From Cyanobium sp. CZS48M (GTDB taxonomy: Bacteria; Cyanobacteriota; Cyanobacteriia; PCC-6307; Cyanobiaceae): DNA of 64,000 bases. The stretch is from positions 1 through 64,000 of the forward strand of contig JAUCZK010000015.1 in assembly GCA_030373145.1 (NCBI GenBank), read 5' to 3'. Made by a program: the position numbers and the translations under genes. A model generated the notes under the pieces. It was not told where the DNA came from and did not search any database. It saw only the letters and a list, made by a program, of their open reading frames with translations. Below, piece by piece: positions 55,201 to 61,764 of the stretch (positions are counted from its first letter, which is position 1; each line of letters begins with the position of its first letter).

Positions 55201-55860
55201 ACAGGAGGGCAGCAGCTCGCCACGTGGGGGTGGAGTCGGGCCACTGATGAAACCGAAGTTCCCGCAGTAGAAGCGGCTAGCGCGGCCAGTGAGCATGGCA
55301 TGCCAATCGGAGCCAGAGGCCAGAAGCATCACCGCATTGGCCACAATCGCACTGGCCAACAAGACCGGGGTCAGGCCAGCCGAGGCGGGCCCCATCAGAA
55401 GCAACAGGGCCACGGCATTGAACAGTGGGCCGCCTGCTGCCTTGAGCCGTATTCGCCAGCGGGCGGGCGATCCCACCTCCAGCCAGGGCAGGGGCAGGGC
55501 CGCTCCATCGGCCAGGCCGATCGGGGCCAACGGCAGTAGCCTCTCAATCATTGAGGCCGGGGAGCGGTGTTCCAGCAGGTTCGCCAGCCGCAGCGACGAG
55601 GCGTCGCCGTCTACCAACGCCCGCACCAGCGCGTGGCCGGCGCCATGGAGCAGTTCGGCGGCACACCAGCTCAGACGAATCCAACAGGAGAGCGCAAAGG
55701 CTCCCCAGACCATGGCTGCCTGATCCAGGCCATTGCCGAAGGTGCCGGCAAGGCAACTGCTGGCGGAGATTGCCACAGAAGCCAATTCCGGCCAGGCCCC
55801 CAGCAGCCCCACGCTGAACGATGGGCACGGAGGGGCAGATGGAAGGCGATCGGAATTCAT
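52204..55860 (-). CDS. Fusion of M50-like membrane domain, GlmS-like amidotransferase and SIS domains
   Basis: A 1218-residue protein. Residues 50-185 are hydrophobic with HGAGH (72-76), a glutamate-less version of the HExxH of site-2 proteases, and GGPLFNAVALLLLMGP as in the following helix of that family. From Cys199 (CGNFGFISG) a class II glutamine amidotransferase domain aligns with GlmS: RGAQAAG for RGYDSAG, HYRFGTSGPPAVIETHWH for the HTRW...HPH block, HNGDFERF for HNG, and GDSPKIAGL for the D-E loop. SIS-like domains follow (690-800, with VLSHSGQTFASRQVAEACDL; and 1000-1120), with two or more membrane helices near 915-990. Function unknown. It is divergent from a Crp/Fnr gene. Confidence 0.7.
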   Translation of the reverse strand: MNSDRLPSAPPCPSFSVGLLGAWPELASVAISASSCLAGTFGNGLDQAAMVWGAFALSCWIRLSWCAAELLHGAGHALVRALVDGDASSLRLANLLEHRSPASMIERLLPLAPIGLADGAALPLPWLEVGSPARWRIRLKAAGGPLFNAVALLLLMGPASAGLTPVLLASAIVANAVMLLASGSDWHAMLTGRASRFYCGNFGFISGPTPPPRGELLPSCAIERLRTMGLQTEIRGAQAAGALVLVGDCHGDPCFVGHKLVNAKRGQLTDALETSFGRRRHQAARAGHRPMSAGLLAACHYRFGTSGPPAVIETHWHSWCPAQRRRLWSRDEGQWSRAWRTVEHRITHNGDFERFQLAEAELEFADVGHWLERVLHKGHAAVGDSPKIAGLMDLLITQGDWYAAVRLAAQQVFPQGAAAPASVELENWTAAFEVSFAAVVAEQPGAVFDPGDPAFQRLVDLILPQLAEDVRVCRSEPALLRRWIDAAIEAFLRNDPYRAVRQFMERARGSFGLVVVSTTWPERLVLTSLGQPITLGFDPADALAVYASEPAAVDAVLAGVQGAYRIDLDQNAGEVAVLACADLRLHSLSRGRELSVEEQLGRRHFYVQVPFTPLAVAQPPSGRRAAHRRPDPVGDDLRSIPGLLAAIRNDWIHPGSANRQSAAHLAQFLIAKAAHLAEKQAALAGMGFDPALATSRHVDLLITGVENSLWLGEQFARDLQSLMPLLSVRALSANAVLQHLQHDIETLGFARQSIVLVLSHSGQTFASRQVAEACDLLVRQEVIRELFVLTGEPTSFVGSPLLAVHAPGEPFCRRLFTTGAGRRLAEPATATVAAMHQTLTELLFCLSRQVQQAFPGQHPLGLRLPPEDLIALENMEGHLFLEDAATIVGSGPSGQGRPSGVSRQLRHIGRRWALHVLETPYAWLIHALYILESVGFSTPLIRTLINAALLLAGVSEGDLLADLMLAVSVPADVALYVFGPWFWTVALRLAQGLPLLARTGRRSVVIGEAEGVHQLLVNYVSKLFSLSFGINAIDVQGADPSDHLLHTQAHRVVRGTLLYLGVPDGRCSEGQRSLAQATILAGRQADGIRHLGVGPEIVAVGSDPRLQHEAFSAVLVLPSPVHAGCGDSENSHNGDAIEALRESRFGSFRRLLAAYVLFWSMARRVSALPLIGFDHWKSQSRTKVMTTASPVSAAQLDRTEAEEIRELHLEALSHRDQS

Positions 55861-55986
55861 GGGTGGGCCTCCGGTGATTGAGGCAGAAGGGGACAGGCCC
55901 CCTCGACCGATGCCATCACTGTCCGTTCACCGTTCAGGAAAGGAGTGGATTCCCCTCACACCTGACCGTCCAATCCCTGACAGCCC

Positions 55987-56006
55987 GTTGTCATGTCGGT
56001 GACAAC
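55987..56006. promoter_or_regulatory. Crp/Fnr-type operator between divergent genes
   Basis: GTTGTCA-TGTCGG-TGACAAC is a perfect 7-bp inverted repeat with a 6-bp spacer, the geometry of Crp/Fnr-family sites (TGTCA-N6-TGACA core). It sits 82 bp before the Crp/Fnr-type gene at 56088 and 127 bp before the large fusion gene on the other strand. It could let the regulator control itself and its neighbour together. Confidence 0.65.
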
Positions 56007-56087
56007 AGGCAGTCAGGCTGCTGAACTGACACAGTTGCGGGATAGGTCTCTCCCCTCCCCGCCGCCTGCCTGCCAACGCCTCCTGGA

Positions 56088-56783
56088 ATGGACACCAACT
56101 TCAACAGTGCGGAACTCCAGGTCTTTCCCCTTTTCACTGGACTGGACGTCACCCTCCTGGAGCGCCTGCTGCACCAGCACCGCAACCTCACGGTGCCGGC
56201 AGCCCACCAGTTGCTGTTTGAGGGCGACTGGGGTGATGGGCTGTTTCTGATCCGCTCCGGTGTGGCCAAGGTGCGCCACATCACCCTTGGCGGTGAGGAG
56301 GTGGTGGTGAACCTGTTGGGCGTAGGAGAGATGGTGGGCGAACTGGCCATGTTGCTGGGCAATGGCCTCCGCTCCGCCGACGTGGTGACGCTGACGCCGA
56401 TGGAGGTGGTGAAACTTCGCTGGTCGTCGGTGCAACAGGAGGTCGAACGCTGGCCCCGCTTCACCCTCAACCTGGCCCAACTGGAAGCGCGGCGCCTGGT
56501 GGCGCTTGGGCATCGATTCCGGCTGCGCGGGGAAGATGCCACCACCCGGGTGCTGGCCACGCTGGCGGAACTGGCCCGATGCACCAGCTACGAAGCGGAT
56601 CCGCTCAGCCCCATCCCCGACATCACCCAAACGGAGATCGCCTCAATCGCGGGCCTGGCCAGGGGCACCACCTCGAGGGTGCTCAGTCAGCTGCGCGCCA
56701 AGTCCGTGCTGGTGGATGGGCCCGAGGGGCTGCAGATCGTGGCACTTGAGCCGCTGCGCAAGCGTGGGTTGATTGAAGGCTAG
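56088..56783 (+). CDS. Crp/Fnr-family transcriptional regulator
   Basis: A 231-residue protein. The N-terminal cyclic-nucleotide-binding-type beta-barrel runs from FPLFTGLDVTLLERLLHQHR to GVGEMVGELAMLLGNGLRSA, with no Fnr-type cysteine cluster and no clear cAMP-binding RxS motif (RSADVV is close). The winged HTH is DITQTEIASIAGLARGTTSR followed by VLSQLRAKSVLV. It is not NtcA by sequence. It is likely a regulator of the divergent fusion gene via the palindrome at 55987-56006. The effector cannot be predicted. Confidence 0.85.
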   Translation: MDTNFNSAELQVFPLFTGLDVTLLERLLHQHRNLTVPAAHQLLFEGDWGDGLFLIRSGVAKVRHITLGGEEVVVNLLGVGEMVGELAMLLGNGLRSADVVTLTPMEVVKLRWSSVQQEVERWPRFTLNLAQLEARRLVALGHRFRLRGEDATTRVLATLAELARCTSYEADPLSPIPDITQTEIASIAGLARGTTSRVLSQLRAKSVLVDGPEGLQIVALEPLRKRGLIEG

Positions 56784-56828
56784 GAGCCTGTCACGCCTCG
56801 AACGGAGTCAACGTGCGACAGGTTCCTA
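56781..56828. terminator. Long inverted repeat with 12-bp arms
   Basis: TAGGAGCCTGTC and GACAGGTTCCTA pair with one mismatch around a 24-nt loop. The left arm overlaps the stop of the Crp/Fnr gene. The minus-strand operon from the HEPN gene ends within the loop, at 56791. It could terminate both convergent transcripts. Confidence 0.45.
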
Positions 56829-56987
56829 GATCAAGAGTCTCCGCCAGGATCCGCAGTGTCGATCCCAGCGGCTCGGGATGCAGGCGCAGGCGTCCCAGGA
56901 GCCCATCGAGCTGCGCTGCACGAACACCTGTATGGGGGGCAACGAGGGGACGGGCGCTGGCTGGAGGTGATCGGAGGCCGTGCTCAT
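56791..56987 (-). pseudogene. Third gene of the HEPN-MNT operon, frameshifted at a G6 tract
   Basis: The ATG at 56987 overlaps the MNT stop as TGATG. The first frame gives STASDHLQPAPVPSLPP up to a run of six G on the plus strand (56934-56939). The next frame then continues HTGVRAAQLDGLLGRL and later TLRILAETLDLGT to a TGA at 56791. One extra base in the run would join them into a protein of about 65 residues. A change in a homopolymer run could be a recent loss or phase variation, or a sequencing error. The product resembles nothing I recognise. Confidence 0.45.
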
Positions 56988-57367
56988 CACCCCGGGCCCC
57001 GCCATATCCAGAGCAGGTCCTTCAGCAACGCCTGAGCCATCCGTCCGGGCGCTCCAGAGGCAGGTTCCAGCAGGGCCTGAAACTCTTTCGGAGTGAGGAT
57101 GAGGGCATCACAGGCCAGGGTCAGTTCTTCGAAGGGCCAGAGCAGCAGGCGCTGACTCTGGGTGCCCATCCCCTGGCGATCGATGAGCAGGAGATCGAGA
57201 TCACTCCCCACAGCCGCATCTCCCCGGCCATAGCTACCGAAGACGCCGACAGCCAACAGCTCAAGGTGAGCCGAAGCCTGACGTTCAGCCCAGGTTCTGG
57301 TGGCCTGAATCACCTGGCTGGGCTCCGGCCATCGCAGCACCGATTGCGTCAACGAGCGAACGGGCAT
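56987..57367 (-). CDS. MNT-type nucleotidyltransferase domain protein
   Basis: A 126-residue minimal nucleotidyltransferase. The signature is LLAVGVFGSYGRGDAAVGSD followed by DLLLIDRQ, with the DxD-type metal ligands (SDLDLLLID). The MNT partner of HEPN toxins (MntA) can act by oligo-AMPylating the toxin. The frame extends to 57421; ATG 57367 overlaps the HEPN gene by 83 bp, and a GTG at 57313 with GGAG upstream would reduce the overlap to 29 bp. It follows the HEPN gene directly, as usual in such pairs. Confidence 0.8.
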   Translation of the reverse strand: MPVRSLTQSVLRWPEPSQVIQATRTWAERQASAHLELLAVGVFGSYGRGDAAVGSDLDLLLIDRQGMGTQSQRLLLWPFEELTLACDALILTPKEFQALLEPASGAPGRMAQALLKDLLWIWRGPG

Positions 57368-57728
57368 GGTGCAAGGCGTCGAGACTCTGCAGGCGTCCAA
57401 AGTGGTCTGTGGGCGCTCCATCCGGAAGGCTATCGGGGCATCTGGTGGGGATGTAGAGCGCGTCGAGAATGCGCAGGCGATCGATCAGGTCAGTGATGGC
57501 GTTCGCCAGCCCCTGACGAGACCCCGATGGCAGATCACGAAACAGGCGTCCCAGGCCATGGCCCCAGGCCTCCTGACCCAGGGACAGGTGCAGGCCCTTG
57601 AGCGCCTTTTCCACCGCCTGATGGCAGGCGAAGCAGGCCCATTCGTGGTGACCATTCGCCGCACTCAGTTCCGCTTGGGCCAGATCGGCGCGGGCCTGCG
57701 CCAGCCAGTCCTGGGAGCGATCCGCCAT
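57285..57728 (-). CDS. HEPN domain protein
   Basis: A 147-residue HEPN protein starting ADRSQDWLAQARADLAQAEL and with the family core HHEWACFACHQAVEKALKGL. Typical HEPN toxins carry an RX4-6H RNase motif near the end; here the C-terminal helix reads DALHHARSLVDAIGAAM. A clean Rx4-6H is not visible, so the RNase activity is doubtful. It precedes an MNT gene with overlapping frames, the arrangement of HEPN-MNT toxin-antitoxin and antiphage modules. It may also act as a nucleotide-sensing or anti-toxin-like subunit. Confidence 0.8.
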   Translation of the reverse strand: MADRSQDWLAQARADLAQAELSAANGHHEWACFACHQAVEKALKGLHLSLGQEAWGHGLGRLFRDLPSGSRQGLANAITDLIDRLRILDALYIPTRCPDSLPDGAPTDHFGRLQSLDALHHARSLVDAIGAAMAGAQPGDSGHQNLG

Positions 57729-57939
57729 GGGCTCCGGTGTGGTGCGATCAGCGTGCCACAGGCCCGTGGGGGATGGATGGATCGAACCAGCGAGAACTGG
57801 CCGCCGGCCATGGTGCCATCATGGCTGGGTTTCTCCACTTGATGTTCGCCATTCTCCTGATTGGCCTACATACACCTTCAGGCAACTTGCTGAAAAGGGC
57901 AGAAAAAGCCTGAGGGCTGAGGGCTTGAGGGACTAAGCG

Positions 57940-59619
57940 CTAAGAAGGCAATCCTGGGGGGAGACAGCAGACGCGGAAGCCCACGTTGCCGTAGCGGTTG
58001 ACCGGGAGGACGCTGTTCCGGAAGGCCGAGCGGCAGATCCCGGGGAAGTTGCTCCAGGAGCCGCCGCGCAGCAGCCGGTACTCCTGATCCTGGAGGCCCT
58101 CCAGGGCCGCATCAGACTCCTCCCAGGCACTGCCATCCTGCCGCCAGCCAGGGCCCACCGGGTCAGGATGCCAACAGTCGCCGCACCATTCGAACAACTG
58201 GCCGTGCATCTCCGCCAGCCCCCAGCGGTTCACCACCGCCAGGGCCCCGGTTGCCGTCGGACGCTGGTGGTACTCCCCTTTTCTGCCCCGGCCATAGGTG
58301 GAATTGGCGTCATAGTTCGCCCAGCTGGGATCCAGCGTGTCGCCGCAATGGAAGGGTGTGTTGCTGCCTGAGCGGCAGGCCACCTCCCAGCGGCTCTCGC
58401 TCGGCAGTGCCAGCTGGGGCGCTGCCGTTCCGCCGACCAGGGCGGTCCATTCCTCGACCAGCCAGTGGTTGAGGCGCGCCAGCCATTCGCCGCAGTCGAA
58501 CCAGCTCACGCTGTCCACCACCAAGCCTCCTGGCTGGGCAAAGCGCTCCCAAAGGCCCTTGGCTTCATAGGTGCCCGGGCTGGCGGCGATCTCCCGCTCA
58601 ATCAGCGGCAACCCCGCCACCGCTGCCCACTGGGCCTGGCTGATCGGAAACCGCGCCATTGCAGTGGGCTCCAGCCGCACCCTGCGCTGGGCTTCCACAT
58701 TCACCCCCTCGCACCGCTGCCGAAATCTGGGGTAGACATCACGGCCAGCTTCCCCCTGCTGGCCTTCCCGCTCCTCCAGTGAGCCGATCGTGTACTCACC
58801 GCCAGGCACCAGCACCATCTCCAGCTGCTCCCCCTCGGGGAGGGGCAGCTGCCACACCTCAACCGTCTCAAGCACCTCGGTGCGCAGCTCCAACCCCTTG
58901 CAATCTTCCTGGTTGAGCGCGGTGAGGGTGAGCATCGGCACCACACGGCCCGCTCCCGATCCAAGCGAGGGCAACTCCCGGCTGGCCGCCAGCTGCAGGC
59001 CCCGTGCAGCGCCCTGGAACAATGGAAGGGCCGCGTCGATTCGCTGCCAGTCGCTGTCTTCGTGCACCACCACCTCCAGCGGCTGGCGGCTCAGCTGTTG
59101 TTCCAGGGCTGCCGTGATCCGTTGGCGCTGCTCCACCTGGGTTTCGGCCCCGACAGCGCTCAGCCCCAGCGCTTCTGCCGCGGCCCTTCGCAACGCCACC
59201 GGCTGGGTCTCCTCCCCCATCACCTGCTCCAAGGTCGCCACGGCCACCTCGCCACCGATCAGACACAGCACCACCGCTGCCTCACTCCGCTCCTCGATCG
59301 GCAGCTCCCCATCCCGCATCGCCAGCCCCAGCCGTTCGCTGGCCACCGTGCGCACCGCCAGCCGCTCGCCGGGCTCGGCACCGGAGGCCGCCATCGCCGC
59401 CAGCTTGGCGATCGCATCGCGCCGCTCGCTGGCCACCGGCACCCCCAGCTCCCACATCCACTTCCTGGCCCGCTGCAGCGCCAGCCTGTAGCGCTCCTCC
59501 TCAGGATCCAGAAACGCCAGCCGGCCCAGCCGGTCAGGGGCGTCGGCCGGCATCGACAGGGCCCGGCTTTTGCTCTGCTCGCTGCAGCAGTCCCGCAGGG
59601 CCAGCAGGAAGCCCCGCAT
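57940..59619 (-). CDS. HEAT-like protein with FGE/C-type-lectin domain, putative DGR target
   Basis: A 559-residue protein from ATG 59619 with GAGGAG 8 bp upstream, 13 bp after the DUF4062 stop. The N-terminal half is helical (EERSEAAVVLCLIGGEVAVA, RRAAAEALGLSAVG), like HEAT repeats. The middle has PMLTLTALNQEDCKGLEL and VWQLPLPEGEQLEMVLVPG, and the C-terminal 250 residues form a SUMF1/FGE-type C-type-lectin domain (RWEVACRSGSNTPFHCGD, NRWGLAEMHGQLFEWCGD). The catalytic FGE cysteine pair is absent. The C-terminus RGGSWSNFPGICRSAFRN up to VGFRVC has the layout of a DGR variable region. Confidence 0.8.
   Translation of the reverse strand: MRGFLLALRDCCSEQSKSRALSMPADAPDRLGRLAFLDPEEERYRLALQRARKWMWELGVPVASERRDAIAKLAAMAASGAEPGERLAVRTVASERLGLAMRDGELPIEERSEAAVVLCLIGGEVAVATLEQVMGEETQPVALRRAAAEALGLSAVGAETQVEQRQRITAALEQQLSRQPLEVVVHEDSDWQRIDAALPLFQGAARGLQLAASRELPSLGSGAGRVVPMLTLTALNQEDCKGLELRTEVLETVEVWQLPLPEGEQLEMVLVPGGEYTIGSLEEREGQQGEAGRDVYPRFRQRCEGVNVEAQRRVRLEPTAMARFPISQAQWAAVAGLPLIEREIAASPGTYEAKGLWERFAQPGGLVVDSVSWFDCGEWLARLNHWLVEEWTALVGGTAAPQLALPSESRWEVACRSGSNTPFHCGDTLDPSWANYDANSTYGRGRKGEYHQRPTATGALAVVNRWGLAEMHGQLFEWCGDCWHPDPVGPGWRQDGSAWEESDAALEGLQDQEYRLLRGGSWSNFPGICRSAFRNSVLPVNRYGNVGFRVCCLPPGLPS
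57970..58077 (-). other. Putative DGR variable region (VR)
   Basis: On the minus strand this runs from the RLLRGGSW codons to the GFRV codons, near the C-terminus of the lectin-like protein. Between the fixed blocks nearly every variable residue is encoded by a codon ending in C (AGC, TTC, ATC, GTC, CTC, TAC among them). That is what adenine mutagenesis of AAC codons in a template would give. A GC-rich tail follows, as in homing sites. No template repeat or RT is in the window. Confidence 0.65.
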
Positions 59620-59632
59620 CCGTTCCCGCTCC

Positions 59633-60958
59633 TCAACCGTGCGCTGGCTGCTCCAGTTCCGCCAGGAACTCCTGCCAGAGCGCTCCATCACCGGCGGAAT
59701 CAGCCTCCAGCCTCTCCAGCTGCCGCAGCGCCGCCAGGTAGTCGGCCAGTGGATCCAGCGGAAAGCGCAGCCAGCTCTCGTCGGCGCCAGGAGTACGCAG
59801 CAGGTTCAGATCGATCAGGTAGCCCAGCAGCGCCTGGCGCTGGTTTCTCCCCTCCAGATCCATCCCATCAGCGGCCCCCAGCGCCTGTTCCGCCAACCAC
59901 CCCGGGAACTCCACCGGTTGAAACAGCGGGCGGCCGTTCTGCCCCTGCCGGTGGCTGGCCAGGGCCAGCACCCTCAGGGCCCGCTGCACCATCGGGCCAT
60001 CGATCCTGAGCCCCGCCCGCTGCCGCATCCCCGGATCGGAGGGCGTATCCACCCGCACCACATAGCTGAGCATCAGCTCAGGCACCGATCCGGCCAGCAA
60101 TCCCTGCCTGCGCTTGGCGATCACGTCATCGATGAACATCTGCGCCAGCAGCGCCTCCACCAGGGCCGGATCGAGGTCTTCTGAGGCACCTGGCAGCTGC
60201 GCCTGCAGCCAGGCGCGCACCCGATCCGCCACGCTCTCCTTCTCGCCCAGGGCCGTCTCGATCAGCACCGGCAGCCGCCGTTGCTGCACTGAGGGGATGG
60301 CACAGAAGGCCCGCTCCAGCGCCTGGTGGTGCTGCTCCACCCAGGTGTTGAGGTCGGCGGGGGTGTAAGTCTTCCGGTTATCAGGGCCTGTGCCTCCGGC
60401 CAGCGCCTTGAGGGAGCGCTCCAGCAGCTGGGAGAGCTGGTCCGGGTTGCTGAACTTCTGCAGAGTGAGGCCGGCGTTGCCGACTTTTTCGAGGAAGGCC
60501 TCCTGCCGGTCTCCGTACGTGCGGTCGATCAGAGCCTTGGATGGGATGCCCAGGTCCGCCGCCTCGGTGTCCAGCAGGAACACCAGCCGGGGGATGGGCG
60601 CTTCGGTGGCAGTGTCGAATTCCAGCTCGGTGTACGACACCTCCGGTCGGTCTCTCACAGGGGAGCTGTAGCGCGTGCCGAAGATCCCGACATACACATC
60701 ACAACCTTGTTGCCGCTTCGAACCACCAACACGCTCGGTGCAGACAGCGGCCGGAGCCTGGTCGATGGAGGGGAAATCGGCCATGTCCACCACCACGTGG
60801 CCACAGGCCGAGACCGCGCGCTCGGCCTTGCTCACATAGGAGCCCCCGGAGGGGTACAGACGCAGCTCAGAAGTGTGCGAAAGGAACACCCGCCATGGAG
60901 CAGGGCCGGGGGATGGGGGATTCACGCCAACAGCATCCCTCTGAGACCGGACGCGCAC
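59633..60958 (-). CDS. DUF4062 (TIR-like) domain protein
   Basis: A 441-residue protein whose first 160 residues are a DUF4062 domain: WRVFLSHTSELRLYPSGGSY, CGHVVVDMADFPSIDQAPAA, DVYVGIFGTRYSSP and EVSYTELEFDTATEAPIPRL. DUF4062 is TIR/STIR-like and is common as the effector or sensor head of STAND-type conflict proteins. The remaining 280 residues are helical and lack a recognisable Walker A. It is followed by the HEAT/lectin gene after 13 bp, so one ancestral protein may have been split. The GTG at 60958 is a tentative start. Confidence 0.8.
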   Translation of the reverse strand: MRVRSQRDAVGVNPPSPGPAPWRVFLSHTSELRLYPSGGSYVSKAERAVSACGHVVVDMADFPSIDQAPAAVCTERVGGSKRQQGCDVYVGIFGTRYSSPVRDRPEVSYTELEFDTATEAPIPRLVFLLDTEAADLGIPSKALIDRTYGDRQEAFLEKVGNAGLTLQKFSNPDQLSQLLERSLKALAGGTGPDNRKTYTPADLNTWVEQHHQALERAFCAIPSVQQRRLPVLIETALGEKESVADRVRAWLQAQLPGASEDLDPALVEALLAQMFIDDVIAKRRQGLLAGSVPELMLSYVVRVDTPSDPGMRQRAGLRIDGPMVQRALRVLALASHRQGQNGRPLFQPVEFPGWLAEQALGAADGMDLEGRNQRQALLGYLIDLNLLRTPGADESWLRFPLDPLADYLAALRQLERLEADSAGDGALWQEFLAELEQPAHG

Positions 60959-61161
60959 GATAGGCAGCTCCTCTGCCGGATCACCAGGCCATCGCCCAAC
61001 CAGACCTGCAAGGAGATTGGATCAGGAACATCAAGGTGGATCTTCTGCTGGCACGTAATCTCAGCGAGGAGGCCTTCGCGCGGTGCGGAGCCATGGTGAG
61101 CACGCTGGAGAACGCTCCCACAAACTGGGACGGCAGACACCCCCACACCCTGGTTGTTGCC

Positions 61162-61764
61162 ATGGCCCACTCCGAACGCGTTCCCAAACCCATGCAGGAG
61201 CGGTTCGAGAGCCTGTGTGAGGCAACCGATGCCTTCTGCGACCTCCACCTCAACGGTGAATACAGGCAGCTGATCCGCGAGCTGCTGGCGGCTCTGTGCC
61301 TCAAACGGCCGTCACCGCTGGCCAGGGGGAAGGTGACCACCTGGGCAGCTGCGGCGGTGCACGCCATCGGCACCGCCAACTTCCTGTTCGACAAAACGCA
61401 GACCCCCCACTGCAAGAGCCCGCAGATCTTCGCCTTCTTCGGAGTCTCCGCCAGCAACGGCCAGACGCGATCGAAGCAGCTGCGCGATCTGATGGGGGTG
61501 GATTGCTTCTCGCCCGAATGGACCCTGCCCAGCAGGATGGACGCCAACCCCATGGTGTGGATGGTGGAGGTGGATGGCTTCATCCGTGATGCGCGGAGCC
61601 TGCCCTTGCAGGTCCAGGAGATCGCCTGGGCAAAAGGCCTGATTCCCTACATCCCCGCCCTGAAAAAAAGCTCCAGCGCTGCGAAGCACGGCCCGGAAAC
61701 CAGGTCGCAGGAGCCAGAAGCCACGACGCCGGCACCGGATCATGGTCAGCTGGGGCTGTTCTGA
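61162..61764 (+). CDS. DUF6398 domain-containing protein
   Basis: A 200-residue protein from ATG 61162; the frame opens at 61036 with GTG. It matches DUF6398 through RVPKPMQERFESLCEATDAF, RQLIRELLAALCLKRPSPLA, GTANFLFDKTQTPHCKSPQI and FFGVSASNGQTRSKQLRDL. The C-terminal third is specific to this protein and ends QLGLF. The activity of DUF6398 is not established. It is divergent from the DUF4062 gene. Its stop lies exactly at the breakpoint of the truncated lectin-like gene on the other strand, which suggests it arrived by recombination. Confidence 0.75.
   Translation: MAHSERVPKPMQERFESLCEATDAFCDLHLNGEYRQLIRELLAALCLKRPSPLARGKVTTWAAAAVHAIGTANFLFDKTQTPHCKSPQIFAFFGVSASNGQTRSKQLRDLMGVDCFSPEWTLPSRMDANPMVWMVEVDGFIRDARSLPLQVQEIAWAKGLIPYIPALKKSSSAAKHGPETRSQEPEATTPAPDHGQLGLF

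Noticed and set aside
57940-59619. The lectin-like proteins as sulfatase-activating FGEs
   Set aside because: They lack the Cys pair of true FGE (present at 31405-31430) and carry a variable-region-like end instead.
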